18,523 nucleotides of DNA from an uncultured Prevotella sp. (GTDB lineage Bacteria > Bacteroidota > Bacteroidia > Bacteroidales > Bacteroidaceae). This document shows positions 8,886 through 15,226 of this stretch, piece by piece (position 1 is the stretch's first letter; every line of letters starts with the position of its first letter). The notes beneath the pieces were generated by a model. It was not told the DNA's origin and searched no databases. It saw nothing but the letters and a program-made list of their open reading frames with translations. A program made the translations under genes and the position numbers. Where the stretch lies: contig CAJJWN010000053.1 in assembly GCA_905196835.1 (NCBI GenBank), positions 1-18,523 on the forward strand, in the 5' to 3' direction.

Positions 8886-8967
8886 AGACGGCTTTTCGCA
8901 CTCTGAAAGGCCGCCTTTAGCAGGCTCAAAGGCCACCTTTTAGAGTGCCAAAGACGGCCTTTCAGAG
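8886..8967. repeat. GC-rich AAAGGC hairpin repeat cluster
   Basis: CTCTGAAAGGCCGCCTTT (8901-8918) and AAAGACGGCCTTTCAGAG (8950-8967) are 18-bp inverted arms with one mismatch. The loop holds a further partial unit, AAAGGCCACCTTTT. The cluster therefore consists of several copies of an AAAGGCnGCCTTT-like unit. A related perfect hairpin occurs at 18286-18322, and both are followed by an AT-rich tail beginning CCATTG with GATAA close by. No coding frame or transposase accompanies it. Confidence 0.65.
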
Positions 8968-9017
8968 CGCGTATCGTAACCCATTGATAATCAACACGTT
9001 GACAATACACGTGGAAA

Positions 9018-9070
9018 GAGCCGTCCAAACGGGCAGTAAGGACGGCCCAAACACATATTTTGGACGGCTC
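9018..9070. repeat. GCCGTCC hairpin repeat, copy 2
   Basis: GAGCCGTCC (9018-9026) is inverted twice downstream: GGACGGC at 9040-9046 and the full 9-bp GGACGGCTC at 9062-9070. The two alternative hairpins are mutually exclusive. The inner one repeats the arms and spacing of 6-32. Confidence 0.6.
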
Positions 9071-9149
9071 AAACCGGTCGTTTCAACAGCTCTTACTGCT
9101 GGCAAAGACAGGTTTCTGGTCTGCAAACGGCTTATAAATGCGCCTTTGC

Positions 9150-9180
9150 TTGCACGTGTTGAAAAAAAAACTTACCTTTG
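9150..9180 (+). promoter_or_regulatory. fabD promoter
   Basis: TTG (9150-9152), a 20-base spacer and TACCTTTG (9173-9180) followed by CA form a good Bacteroidota promoter. The spacer contains an A-run. The leader to the ATG at 9216 would be about 30 bases and AT-rich. Confidence 0.82.
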
Positions 9181-9215
9181 CACGCTAAATAATTCATTAT
9201 AAATAAATTAAAGAA

Positions 9216-10103
9216 ATGAAAGCATTTGTTTTTCCCGGACAGGGAGCACAGTTTGTCGGCATGGGCAAAGACCTGTACGACAGCAATCCTTTAGCAAAGG
9301 AACTTTTTGACAAGGCCAACGATATTCTCGGTTACAACATCACCGAAATCATGTTCAACGGTACTGACGACGAGCTGAAGCAGACCAAGGTTACGCAGCC
9401 AGCCGTATTCCTGCACAGCGTAATCAGCGCGCTCTGCATGGGCGACGACTTCGCTCCTTCGATGGTTGCAGGCCACTCGCTCGGCGAGTTCTCCGCCCTC
9501 GTGGCAGCCGGAGCGTTGAGCTTCGAGGACGGCCTGAAGCTGGTTTACGCCCGCGCCATGGCAATGCAGAAGGCTTGCGAGGCAGCTCCCTCGACAATGG
9601 CGGCCATCATAGGTCTGCCCGACGAGAAGGTTGAGGAAATCTGCGCAGAGGTAAACAAGGAAGGCCACGTATGCGTTCCCGCCAACTTCAACTGCCCGGG
9701 ACAGCTCGTGATAAGCGGCAACGTCGAGGCTATCAACGAGGCTTGCGAGAAGCTTAAGGCCGCAGGCGCAAAGCGCGCGCTGCCCCTGAAAGTGGGCGGA
9801 GCGTTCCACTCGCCGCTGATGCAGCCCGCAAAAGACGAGCTTCAGGCTGCCATAGAGAAGACAGAGTTCAGCGCACCGAAGTGCCCCGTTTACCAGAATG
9901 TTGACGGTATGCCCCATACTGACCCTGCCGAAATCAAGGCAAACCTCATCGCCCAGCTCACAAGCTCGGTAAAATGGACCAAGTGTGTGCAGTCAATGAT
10001 AGCCGACGGAGCCGACGACTTCACAGAGTGCGGCCCGGGCAAGGCTCTCCAAGGCATGATTGGCCGCATCGACAAGAACGTTGCAGCTCACGGCATAGCC
10101 TGA
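9216..10103 (+). CDS. fabD: Malonyl-CoA:acyl carrier protein transacylase
   Basis: FabD transfers malonyl from CoA to acyl carrier protein, supplying the extender unit of type II fatty-acid synthesis in the cytoplasm. The 295-residue length is typical. The N-terminal FPGQGAQFVGMG forms the oxyanion part, the nucleophile elbow is GHSLGEF with S88, and the catalytic histidine is H198 in GAFHSPLM. ISGN near 168 and TECGPGKAL near the C-terminus are also family features. Usually fabD is grouped with other fab genes; here it is alone, with its own promoter and terminator. The upstream gene is divergent and the downstream one unrelated. Confidence 0.97.
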   Translation: MKAFVFPGQGAQFVGMGKDLYDSNPLAKELFDKANDILGYNITEIMFNGTDDELKQTKVTQPAVFLHSVISALCMGDDFAPSMVAGHSLGEFSALVAAGALSFEDGLKLVYARAMAMQKACEAAPSTMAAIIGLPDEKVEEICAEVNKEGHVCVPANFNCPGQLVISGNVEAINEACEKLKAAGAKRALPLKVGGAFHSPLMQPAKDELQAAIEKTEFSAPKCPVYQNVDGMPHTDPAEIKANLIAQLTSSVKWTKCVQSMIADGADDFTECGPGKALQGMIGRIDKNVAAHGIA

Positions 10104-10144
10104 TTGTGATGATGTATAGAACAGCATAAAAAGACAATAAAGTG

Positions 10145-10197
10145 AAGGAGCAAGGTTGTGACGGATGGCCGTTGACGCGCTTGCTCCTTTATTGTTT
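10145..10197 (+). terminator. Terminator after fabD
   Basis: AAGGAGCAAG (10145-10154) and CTTGCTCCTT (10180-10189) form a perfect 10-bp stem. A shorter ACGG/CCGT pairing lies inside the loop. The right arm is followed by TATTGTTT. It begins 41 bases after the fabD stop and 37 bases separate it from the next start codon. Confidence 0.78.
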
Positions 10198-10226
10198 CCC
10201 GATATTTCACCTTATTATATATAACC

Positions 10227-11909
10227 ATGAACGATAAGATAATAATATACCAGGTGTTCACCCGGCTCTTCGGCAACCGCTCCACTACACGTAAAGAGAA
10301 CGGAACATTGGCTGAAAACGGGTGCGGCAAGATGAGCTTCTTCGACGCAACGACGCTGCGCAGGATTAAACGCCTCGGCATAACGCACGTATGGTACACC
10401 GGAATAATACGCCATGCCTCAAAGACCGATTACTCGGCATACGGCATTCCGCGCCAGCATTCTGCCGTGGTGAAAGGCAACGCCGGGTCGCCTTACGCCA
10501 TTACGGATTATTATGACGTAGACCCTGACCTGGCCGACAACGTGGATGACAGGATGGCGGAGTTCGAGCAGCTTGTGGAAAGGACGCACAAGGCCGGACT
10601 GAAAGTAATCATCGACTTTGTTCCCAACCATGTGGCCAGGCAGTACAAATCGGTAAAGAAGCCTGAAGGCGTAAAAGACCTTGGCGAGGATGACGATACA
10701 GGCATGGGCTTCTCGCCGCGCAACAATTTCTATTATTGCGTCAACACGCCGTTCGAGCCGTATTTCGACCTTAACGACAAGGACGGAACGGCTTACTCGG
10801 AGTGCCCCGCCAAAGCGACGGGAAACGACCATTTTGACAACCATCCGGGCATTAACGACTGGTATGAGACGGTGAAGCTCAATTACGGCGTGGATTATTG
10901 CGATGCCGGCGGACGCTCTTACCACTTTGACCCTATACCTGATACATGGCAGAAGATGGTTGACATCATCAGCTTCTGGGCCGGAAAGGGCGTTGACGGG
11001 TTCCGTTGCGACATGGCAGAGATGGTGCCGACCGAGTTCTGGAGCTGGGCTATCGGCATGGTAAAAGCCGCATACCCCGGCATATTGTTCATCGGTGAAG
11101 TTTACAATCCGTCACTTTACAGAAGTTTTGTGGCTTGCGGCTTCGATTATCTGTACGACAAAGTGGGCATGTACGACTGCCTCTGCGGAGTGATGCGCAG
11201 CACTTGTCTGGCCTCGGCAATAACATACCAATGGCAATCGGTTGACGACATAAAGGAGCACATGCTTTATTTCCTTGAAAACCACGACGAACTACGCATT
11301 GCAAGCGACTTCCTCGCAGGAGACGCAAGGCGCGGAATACCGGCTGCAATAGTAAGCGTGCTGATGAACAGCAATCCCTTCATGCTCTATGCAGGGCAAG
11401 AGTTTGGCGAGCGTGGCATGGACAAGGAAGGCTTCAGCGGCCTTGACGGGCGCACCACAATATTCGATTACTGGACGGTGCCGACACTCTATCACGGTTA
11501 TGTAAACCGTAGGAAATTGTCAGAAGACGAAAAGGCGTTGGAGAAAACATACTCGCTCCTGCTCAATATGGCTAACAATGAAAAGGCTGTAAGCAACGGA
11601 TTGTTCTTCGATTTGATGTATGCCAACCAAGACGGAAACCTGTTCAACCAGTCAAAACAATACGCATTCCTGCGCAAATACGCCAATGAGGTACTACTGG
11701 TTGTAGTCAATTTCGCCCAGGAAGAAACTGAATGCAGTGTATGCCTGCCGCATCATGCCTTTGAATACCTTGGCATTCCGGAAAAGACTGTTACCGCTTC
11801 CGACCTTCTCTCGAAAGGAGACACCACCTCATTTGAACTGAAAGCAGGAAGCGTCATAAAGATGTCAGTCACCGGGTATGGCGGAAAGATATATAAATTT
11901 ACGGTCTGA
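10227..11909 (+). CDS. GH13 alpha-amylase-family glycosidase (cytoplasmic)
   Basis: This 560-residue protein has the GH13 (beta/alpha)8 barrel. Region I is DFVPNH (D130 to H135), region II GFRCD with nucleophile D262, region III FIGEVY with acid/base E291, and region IV FLENHDE with the transition-state aspartate D354. All three catalytic carboxylates are present. YQVFTRLFG at the N-terminus is the first barrel strand, and a small C-terminal beta domain begins near 480. There is no signal peptide, so it should act inside the cell on glycogen or imported malto-oligosaccharides. An insert between regions I and II (about 136-250, with FYYCVNTPFEPYFDLN and HFDNHPGINDWYETVKLNYG) probably shapes the active site. 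Exact specificity cannot be told. No starch-utilisation (sus) genes are nearby. No TAnnTTTG box precedes it; the next gene follows after 28 bases. Confidence 0.9.
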   Translation: MNDKIIIYQVFTRLFGNRSTTRKENGTLAENGCGKMSFFDATTLRRIKRLGITHVWYTGIIRHASKTDYSAYGIPRQHSAVVKGNAGSPYAITDYYDVDPDLADNVDDRMAEFEQLVERTHKAGLKVIIDFVPNHVARQYKSVKKPEGVKDLGEDDDTGMGFSPRNNFYYCVNTPFEPYFDLNDKDGTAYSECPAKATGNDHFDNHPGINDWYETVKLNYGVDYCDAGGRSYHFDPIPDTWQKMVDIISFWAGKGVDGFRCDMAEMVPTEFWSWAIGMVKAAYPGILFIGEVYNPSLYRSFVACGFDYLYDKVGMYDCLCGVMRSTCLASAITYQWQSVDDIKEHMLYFLENHDELRIASDFLAGDARRGIPAAIVSVLMNSNPFMLYAGQEFGERGMDKEGFSGLDGRTTIFDYWTVPTLYHGYVNRRKLSEDEKALEKTYSLLLNMANNEKAVSNGLFFDLMYANQDGNLFNQSKQYAFLRKYANEVLLVVVNFAQEETECSVCLPHHAFEYLGIPEKTVTASDLLSKGDTTSFELKAGSVIKMSVTGYGGKIYKFTV

Positions 11910-11937
11910 CTACATAACATATATGTAAACACTCATC

Positions 11938-12408
11938 ATGGAAGAGAATTTTAGCCTTAACGCCCACAACAAAGACGAGTTTCCACCGGCACACACCGCA
12001 GAGCATCTTCTAAATCAAACGATGATAAGGATGTTCGGATGTGAACGCTCAACAAACGCCCACGTGGAAAGGAAAAAGAGTAAGATAACTTACATACTTG
12101 ACCATAAGCCCAACCGGCACGAGGAGAAAGAGATTGAAAAACGCATGAACGAACTTATTGAAGCTGACCTGCCTGTCACTTATGAGTTTGTTTCACGTGA
12201 CAATGTTCCTACCGAAGTTTCTTTGGAAAGATTGCCTGCCGATGCCTCTGATACGTTACGCCTCGTACGCATAGGTGATTATGACATATGCCCATGCTTG
12301 GGAAAACATGTACGCTCAACGTCACAAATAGGGCGTTTTGAGATGTTAGGCACAAATTGGGACGAGGAAAAACGTGCGTTCAGAATTCGTTTCAAGGTAG
12401 TACAATGA
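11938..12408 (+). CDS. AlaX-like stand-alone tRNA-editing (SAD) domain protein
   Basis: The 156 residues resemble the second additional domain of alanyl- and threonyl-tRNA synthetases and free-standing AlaX proteins. HTAEH gives H19 and H23, and CLGKH gives C120 and H124; together these form the four-ligand zinc site. HVRSTSQIGRFEML after it parallels the HV..T..IG stretch of AlaRS. AlaX proteins hydrolyse mischarged Ser- or Gly-tRNA-Ala in the cytoplasm. The usual GTH before the last histidine is GKH here, and the protein is shorter than typical AlaX forms that carry an extra N-terminal domain, so substrate is uncertain. The ATG at 11938 lies 28 bases after the glycosidase stop, so the two may share a transcript. 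Its base composition is more AT-rich than the preceding genes. Confidence 0.8.
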   Translation: MEENFSLNAHNKDEFPPAHTAEHLLNQTMIRMFGCERSTNAHVERKKSKITYILDHKPNRHEEKEIEKRMNELIEADLPVTYEFVSRDNVPTEVSLERLPADASDTLRLVRIGDYDICPCLGKHVRSTSQIGRFEMLGTNWDEEKRAFRIRFKVVQ

Positions 12409-12448
12409 TTGTCAAACGTATTGGCAAATGCCATTACATACAATAAAA

Positions 12449-12486
12449 AAAGCGGTGCATCAAAGTAGTTTAAGATGCACCGCTTT
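12449..12486. terminator. Bidirectional terminator between the AlaX-like gene and rpsP
   Basis: AAAGCGGTGCATC (12449-12461) and GATGCACCGCTTT (12474-12486) are perfect 13-bp arms with a 12-base loop. An A-run precedes the left arm and TTTATTT covers the right end, so both strands show a stem followed by a U-rich tail. It separates two convergent genes. Confidence 0.92.
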
Positions 12487-12513
12487 ATTTAATGCGAGCC
12501 TAAAATCTCAGCA

Positions 12514-13053
12514 TTAAGCCTCCGCAGGAGTCTCCTCTGCCGGGGTTTCAGTAGCAGCTTCAGCAGCTTCGCTCTCCGCTTTTTCAGCGGCCAAAGCAGC
12601 TTTCTTGTCCGCTACTTTCTTTGCTATAGCCTCATTGGTTTTCTTTTCTGCCTCCAAGTTCTTTGCATAAGCATCTTTCTTGCTCTTTGCATCATTCTCA
12701 CGGATTTGCTCCAAACCTTTCTCCTTGTCGGCCTTCCATGCTTCGAACTTAGCCTGTGCGGCAGCTTCATCGAACGCACCCTTCTTGACACCGCCACGCA
12801 AGTGCTTCATCAAGTAAACACCTTCGCGCTTCAGTATGTTACGAACTGTGTCAGTGGGCTGCGCACCTGTCTCTACCCAATACAACGCACGGTCAAAATT
12901 CAAGTCAACCGTAGCAGGATTGGTGTTAGGATTGTACGTTCCGATTTTCTCTGTAAACCTGCCATCACGTGGCGCTCTTACATCTGCAATGACGATGCGG
13001 TAAAAAGCATAGCCCTTACGGCCGCCACGCTGCAATCTGATTTTTGTTGCCAT
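12514..13053 (-). CDS. rpsP: 30S ribosomal protein S16 with long C-terminal extension
   Basis: S16 is a small-subunit assembly protein. The core occupies residues 1 to about 85: [20 protein letters not shown], then [21 protein letters not shown], and [24 protein letters not shown] sequence. A Lys/Ala/Glu-rich tail brings the total to 179 residues, about twice the E. coli length, ending in repeated PAEE/PAEA-like motifs. Such tails are common in Bacteroidota S16, and it looks helical and charged. Elsewhere rpsP lies with rimM and trmD; here it is alone with its own promoter. The ATG at 13053 gives the conserved N-terminus directly. Confidence 0.97.
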   Translation of the reverse strand: MATKIRLQRGGRKGYAFYRIVIADVRAPRDGRFTEKIGTYNPNTNPATVDLNFDRALYWVETGAQPTDTVRNILKREGVYLMKHLRGGVKKGAFDEAAAQAKFEAWKADKEKGLEQIRENDAKSKKDAYAKNLEAEKKTNEAIAKKVADKKAALAAEKAESEAAEAATETPAEETPAEA

Positions 13054-13107
13054 TCTTTATTTAAGTTATTAAGTTTGAATAATGCTACTATCTCGTAATA
13101 GCGGCTG

Positions 13108-13115
13108 CAAAGGTA
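13108..13115 (-). promoter_or_regulatory. -7 element of the rpsP promoter
   Basis: TACCTTTG followed by CA on the minus strand lies 54 bases before the rpsP ATG, implying a leader of about 48 bases, longer than others in the window. No TTG is found 19-20 bases upstream. The extra leader could carry ribosomal-protein feedback control, but no clear structure is visible. Confidence 0.7.
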
Positions 13116-13184
13116 CGACTTTTGCACGGAAATGCCATACAGTGCAACCTACTTAATTCTTCTTTTAACTCTTTTTATTAACTA

Positions 13185-13853
13185 TCACTGCTTTACAAGC
13201 TTCAGACCGCACTCAAGCCCGTCCATGCTACTAAGAAAAGACGTTGCAGTCTTCAACATTGAATTTTGTGTAATGCCTCCAAGAACATTGACATATTTGA
13301 GAAGTTTTGACGCATCCATGACTATAAGAAGGTTGTTACCGTCAAGCTGTGTCGTACCTACAACTTGAGAAACCTTACCCCCATACTTCAACACGATGTT
13401 CTTATCCTCAATCGTATATGTACCTTTCAGGTTTTTCCCGAGAAACGTCTGTGTAAAATTTCCTTCTTTATCGAAAGTCATTTTTACGCTTCCTTTCTTG
13501 AAACCGAATCCTTCAAGTTTTGTCTTCAATTTATTTTCGACTTGTGAAGTCGCAAGCTTTCCACCTATATTTTTCAAGGCATTATTACTTGAAAGCACAA
13601 CCGCTGGCTCTTCATAAACCCAAGTTCCAACAAGTTTGTCTTTAGTAGCAACCTTGCTCCCGGAAAAAACATTTGTCAAAGCCGACAAGATGCCACCCGT
13701 CTTGCTCTCACTATCCGTTTCCGTCGCTGTTTTCTCATTGTTGCCAGACGCAACTTTCTTCAAAATGTTGCCAAGACTAATTTGTGCGTCAGCCGGCATT
13801 GAAGCTACCATAAGTGTGCACAACAAAGCACATTTAGCAAAAACACGTTTCAT
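13185..13853 (-). CDS. Exported DUF4923-type lipocalin-like protein
   Basis: This 222-residue protein has a signal peptide (1-23, ending PADAQ). A low-complexity Ser/Thr/Lys linker follows (about 35-65). The conserved part begins KLVGTWVYEEPAVVLSSNNA and runs through KMTFDKEGNFTQTFLGKNLKGTYTIEDKNIVLKY. The GTW...G.Y pattern with repeated beta strands suggests a lipocalin-like barrel. I recognise it as a DUF4923-type protein, known mainly from Bacteroidales, with no established function. There is no lipobox, so it is probably periplasmic. It starts 20 bases after the metallo-hydrolase stop and has no promoter of its own, so the two form an operon. No terminator is seen after it. Confidence 0.75.
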   Translation of the reverse strand: MKRVFAKCALLCTLMVASMPADAQISLGNILKKVASGNNEKTATETDSESKTGGILSALTNVFSGSKVATKDKLVGTWVYEEPAVVLSSNNALKNIGGKLATSQVENKLKTKLEGFGFKKGSVKMTFDKEGNFTQTFLGKNLKGTYTIEDKNIVLKYGGKVSQVVGTTQLDGNNLLIVMDASKLLKYVNVLGGITQNSMLKTATSFLSSMDGLECGLKLVKQ

Positions 13854-13873
13854 AATAAATCTATATTTTTAAG

Positions 13874-14677
13874 TTATTCAAGTTCAAACATAAGGCTCGG
13901 AGCATTCCGCCGCAACACATCAAGAGTGAGTTTGCCAACATTACATATTCCACAAGAAGTCAGCTCCGCTTCCACCCTCTTACGTGCAAGTTCAGGATGA
14001 TTATTCTCCTGACTCAAATGGCACAACCATATATGGCGCAGTTTTTCTGAGGCAAAAGTCTTTATTGCCGCTGCACATTGCTTGTTTGACAAATGCCCCA
14101 TTCCTCCTGAAACACGTTTTTTTAAATATTCAGGATAAGGCCCGGACCACAACATATCATCATCATAATTAGCTTCTATTACCAAATAATCCGTTGTGTT
14201 TATAACACGTGACATTTCTGCCGTAACATGTCCAATATCCGTCATCAGGCTAAACGTCACATCACCAGACTTTATCGCATATCCGACATTGTCCAAACTG
14301 TCATGAGGAACGTCAAACGTATTTATCACAAAGTCACCAAGATAAAACTCTTCGCCTTTGTTGACAATCCTTACGTTGGCATCCTTTATCTTTTTATGTA
14401 CACAATAATTACGAATTATGCCCTCATGCACCTTTGCTGTGGCGTAAACAGGCAGATTGTAAGCATCGCTCAACATTCCTACCGACTTCACATGGTCGGC
14501 ATGGTCGTGTGTAACGATTATACCTTTTACATTATTGAAGCTCAAACCATAATCGCTGAAATATTTTTTTATCTTACGAATACCTATGCCTGCGTCTATC
14601 AGTAAACCGTATTTATCCGCACATATATAATAACAGTTTCCGCAACTTCCGCTGCCGAAAGACATAAAATTCAACAT
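13874..14677 (-). CDS. WalJ/YycJ-type metallo-beta-lactamase-fold hydrolase
   Basis: The 267-residue cytoplasmic protein starts MLNFMSFGSGSCGNCYYI, the signature of the YycJ/WalJ branch. The metal-binding motif THDHADH (56-62) is intact, and a further histidine lies in FDVPHDS, an aspartate in LMTDIGH, and histidines in MGHLS and WLCHLS near the C-terminus. In Firmicutes WalJ is a putative 5'-to-3' DNA exonuclease tied to mismatch repair or the WalRK cluster; no walRK genes are here. The ATG at 14677 is used, though M5 is possible. It heads a two-gene unit with the DUF4923-type gene and has a good promoter. Confidence 0.88.
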   Translation of the reverse strand: MLNFMSFGSGSCGNCYYICADKYGLLIDAGIGIRKIKKYFSDYGLSFNNVKGIIVTHDHADHVKSVGMLSDAYNLPVYATAKVHEGIIRNYCVHKKIKDANVRIVNKGEEFYLGDFVINTFDVPHDSLDNVGYAIKSGDVTFSLMTDIGHVTAEMSRVINTTDYLVIEANYDDDMLWSGPYPEYLKKRVSGGMGHLSNKQCAAAIKTFASEKLRHIWLCHLSQENNHPELARKRVEAELTSCGICNVGKLTLDVLRRNAPSLMFELE

Positions 14678-14695
14678 CTCCTATGTTTTTGGCTG

Positions 14696-14726
14696 CAAAA
14701 TTATAAAGAAATAGATATGTAACAAA
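14696..14726 (-). promoter_or_regulatory. Promoter of the metallo-hydrolase operon
   Basis: On the minus strand TTTG (14726 down to 14723) is followed after 19 bases by TAATTTTG (14703 down to 14696) and CA. The leader to the ATG at 14677 is only about 13 bases. The -33 box lies 9 bases from the -7 box of the divergent lipoprotein gene. Confidence 0.82.
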
Positions 14727-14735
14727 AAAAAACAA

Positions 14736-14743
14736 TATCTTTG
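14736..14743 (+). promoter_or_regulatory. -7 element of the lipoprotein gene promoter
   Basis: TATCTTTG matches TAnnTTTG and lies 21 bases before the ATG at 14765. No TTG occurs at the usual upstream distance. RNA polymerase bound here would overlap the divergent promoter's -33 region. Confidence 0.62.
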
Positions 14744-14764
14744 TAAAAAAATTAAAACTTTAAT

Positions 14765-15226
14765 ATGAAAATTTATCCTACGGTAAGCATCTGTGTCTTA
14801 GCTGTGACGTTTTTTGCCTGTTCACAATCTCAAGAAACAAAAGAAAGAAACAATATAATATCTGTAGCCGACGACTTTGTAGAAAACTATTTCAATTATA
14901 ATTTTACAAAATCAAGACAATTTTGCACAGATGAATCTATTTTGTGGCTAAAGTTCATTGCGAGCAACATTGAACAAGAAGACATTGATATCTTAAGGAA
15001 ACAACCAAAGGGTGCATCGTTTACGTCCAAAGGCGTCGATTTCATCAATGACACTACGGCCGTAGCACATTACCGTATTCACAATTTCATGCGCATAGAC
15101 ACCATGGGCAAGGCCGGAAAAATGACAGCAAGAGCAGACTATGCGCTAACATTGGTAAAAAGACACGGCAAATGGAGGGTCAGAATGGAAGCCCCACTGC
15201 AAAGTGAAAGGCGAAATCCCGACTAA
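14765..15226 (+). CDS. Small putative lipoprotein, NTF2-like/DUF4878-like
   Basis: The 153-residue protein begins with a short hydrophobic signal (MKIYPTVSICVLAVTFF) and a possible lipobox with C19 followed by SQSQ, which fits a lipoprotein. The rest resembles small NTF2-like proteins such as DUF4878: an N-terminal helix (VADDFVENYFNYNFTKSRQF), then beta strands ending in DYALTLVKRHGKWRVRM. Its function is unknown and I claim only the fold resemblance. Base composition is AT-rich. It has its own -7 box, and its last 47 bases overlap the 3' end of the convergent tamL-like gene, so no terminator fits between them. Confidence 0.7.
   Translation: MKIYPTVSICVLAVTFFACSQSQETKERNNIISVADDFVENYFNYNFTKSRQFCTDESILWLKFIASNIEQEDIDILRKQPKGASFTSKGVDFINDTTAVAHYRIHNFMRIDTMGKAGKMTARADYALTLVKRHGKWRVRMEAPLQSERRNPD

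Larger units (their letters stand above)
8709..9215. other. Divergent intergenic region between thrS and fabD
   Basis: This 507-base stretch holds the thrS -7 box (8737-8744), an AAAGGC-type hairpin cluster (8886-8967) with an AT-rich tail containing TTGATAATCAA, a GCCGTCC repeat cluster (9018-9070), and the fabD promoter (9150-9180). A frame at 8945-9202 runs through the repeats and the promoter and is not credible as a gene. No RNA gene or riboswitch is recognised. Confidence 0.7.

Noticed and set aside
8945..9202. Possible 85-residue protein before fabD
   Set aside because: The frame runs through two repeat clusters and the fabD promoter, ends 13 bases before fabD, and resembles no protein family.
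9291..9917. 208-codon frame antisense to fabD
   Set aside because: The sense strand has intact catalytic motifs and the antisense translation shows no family features.
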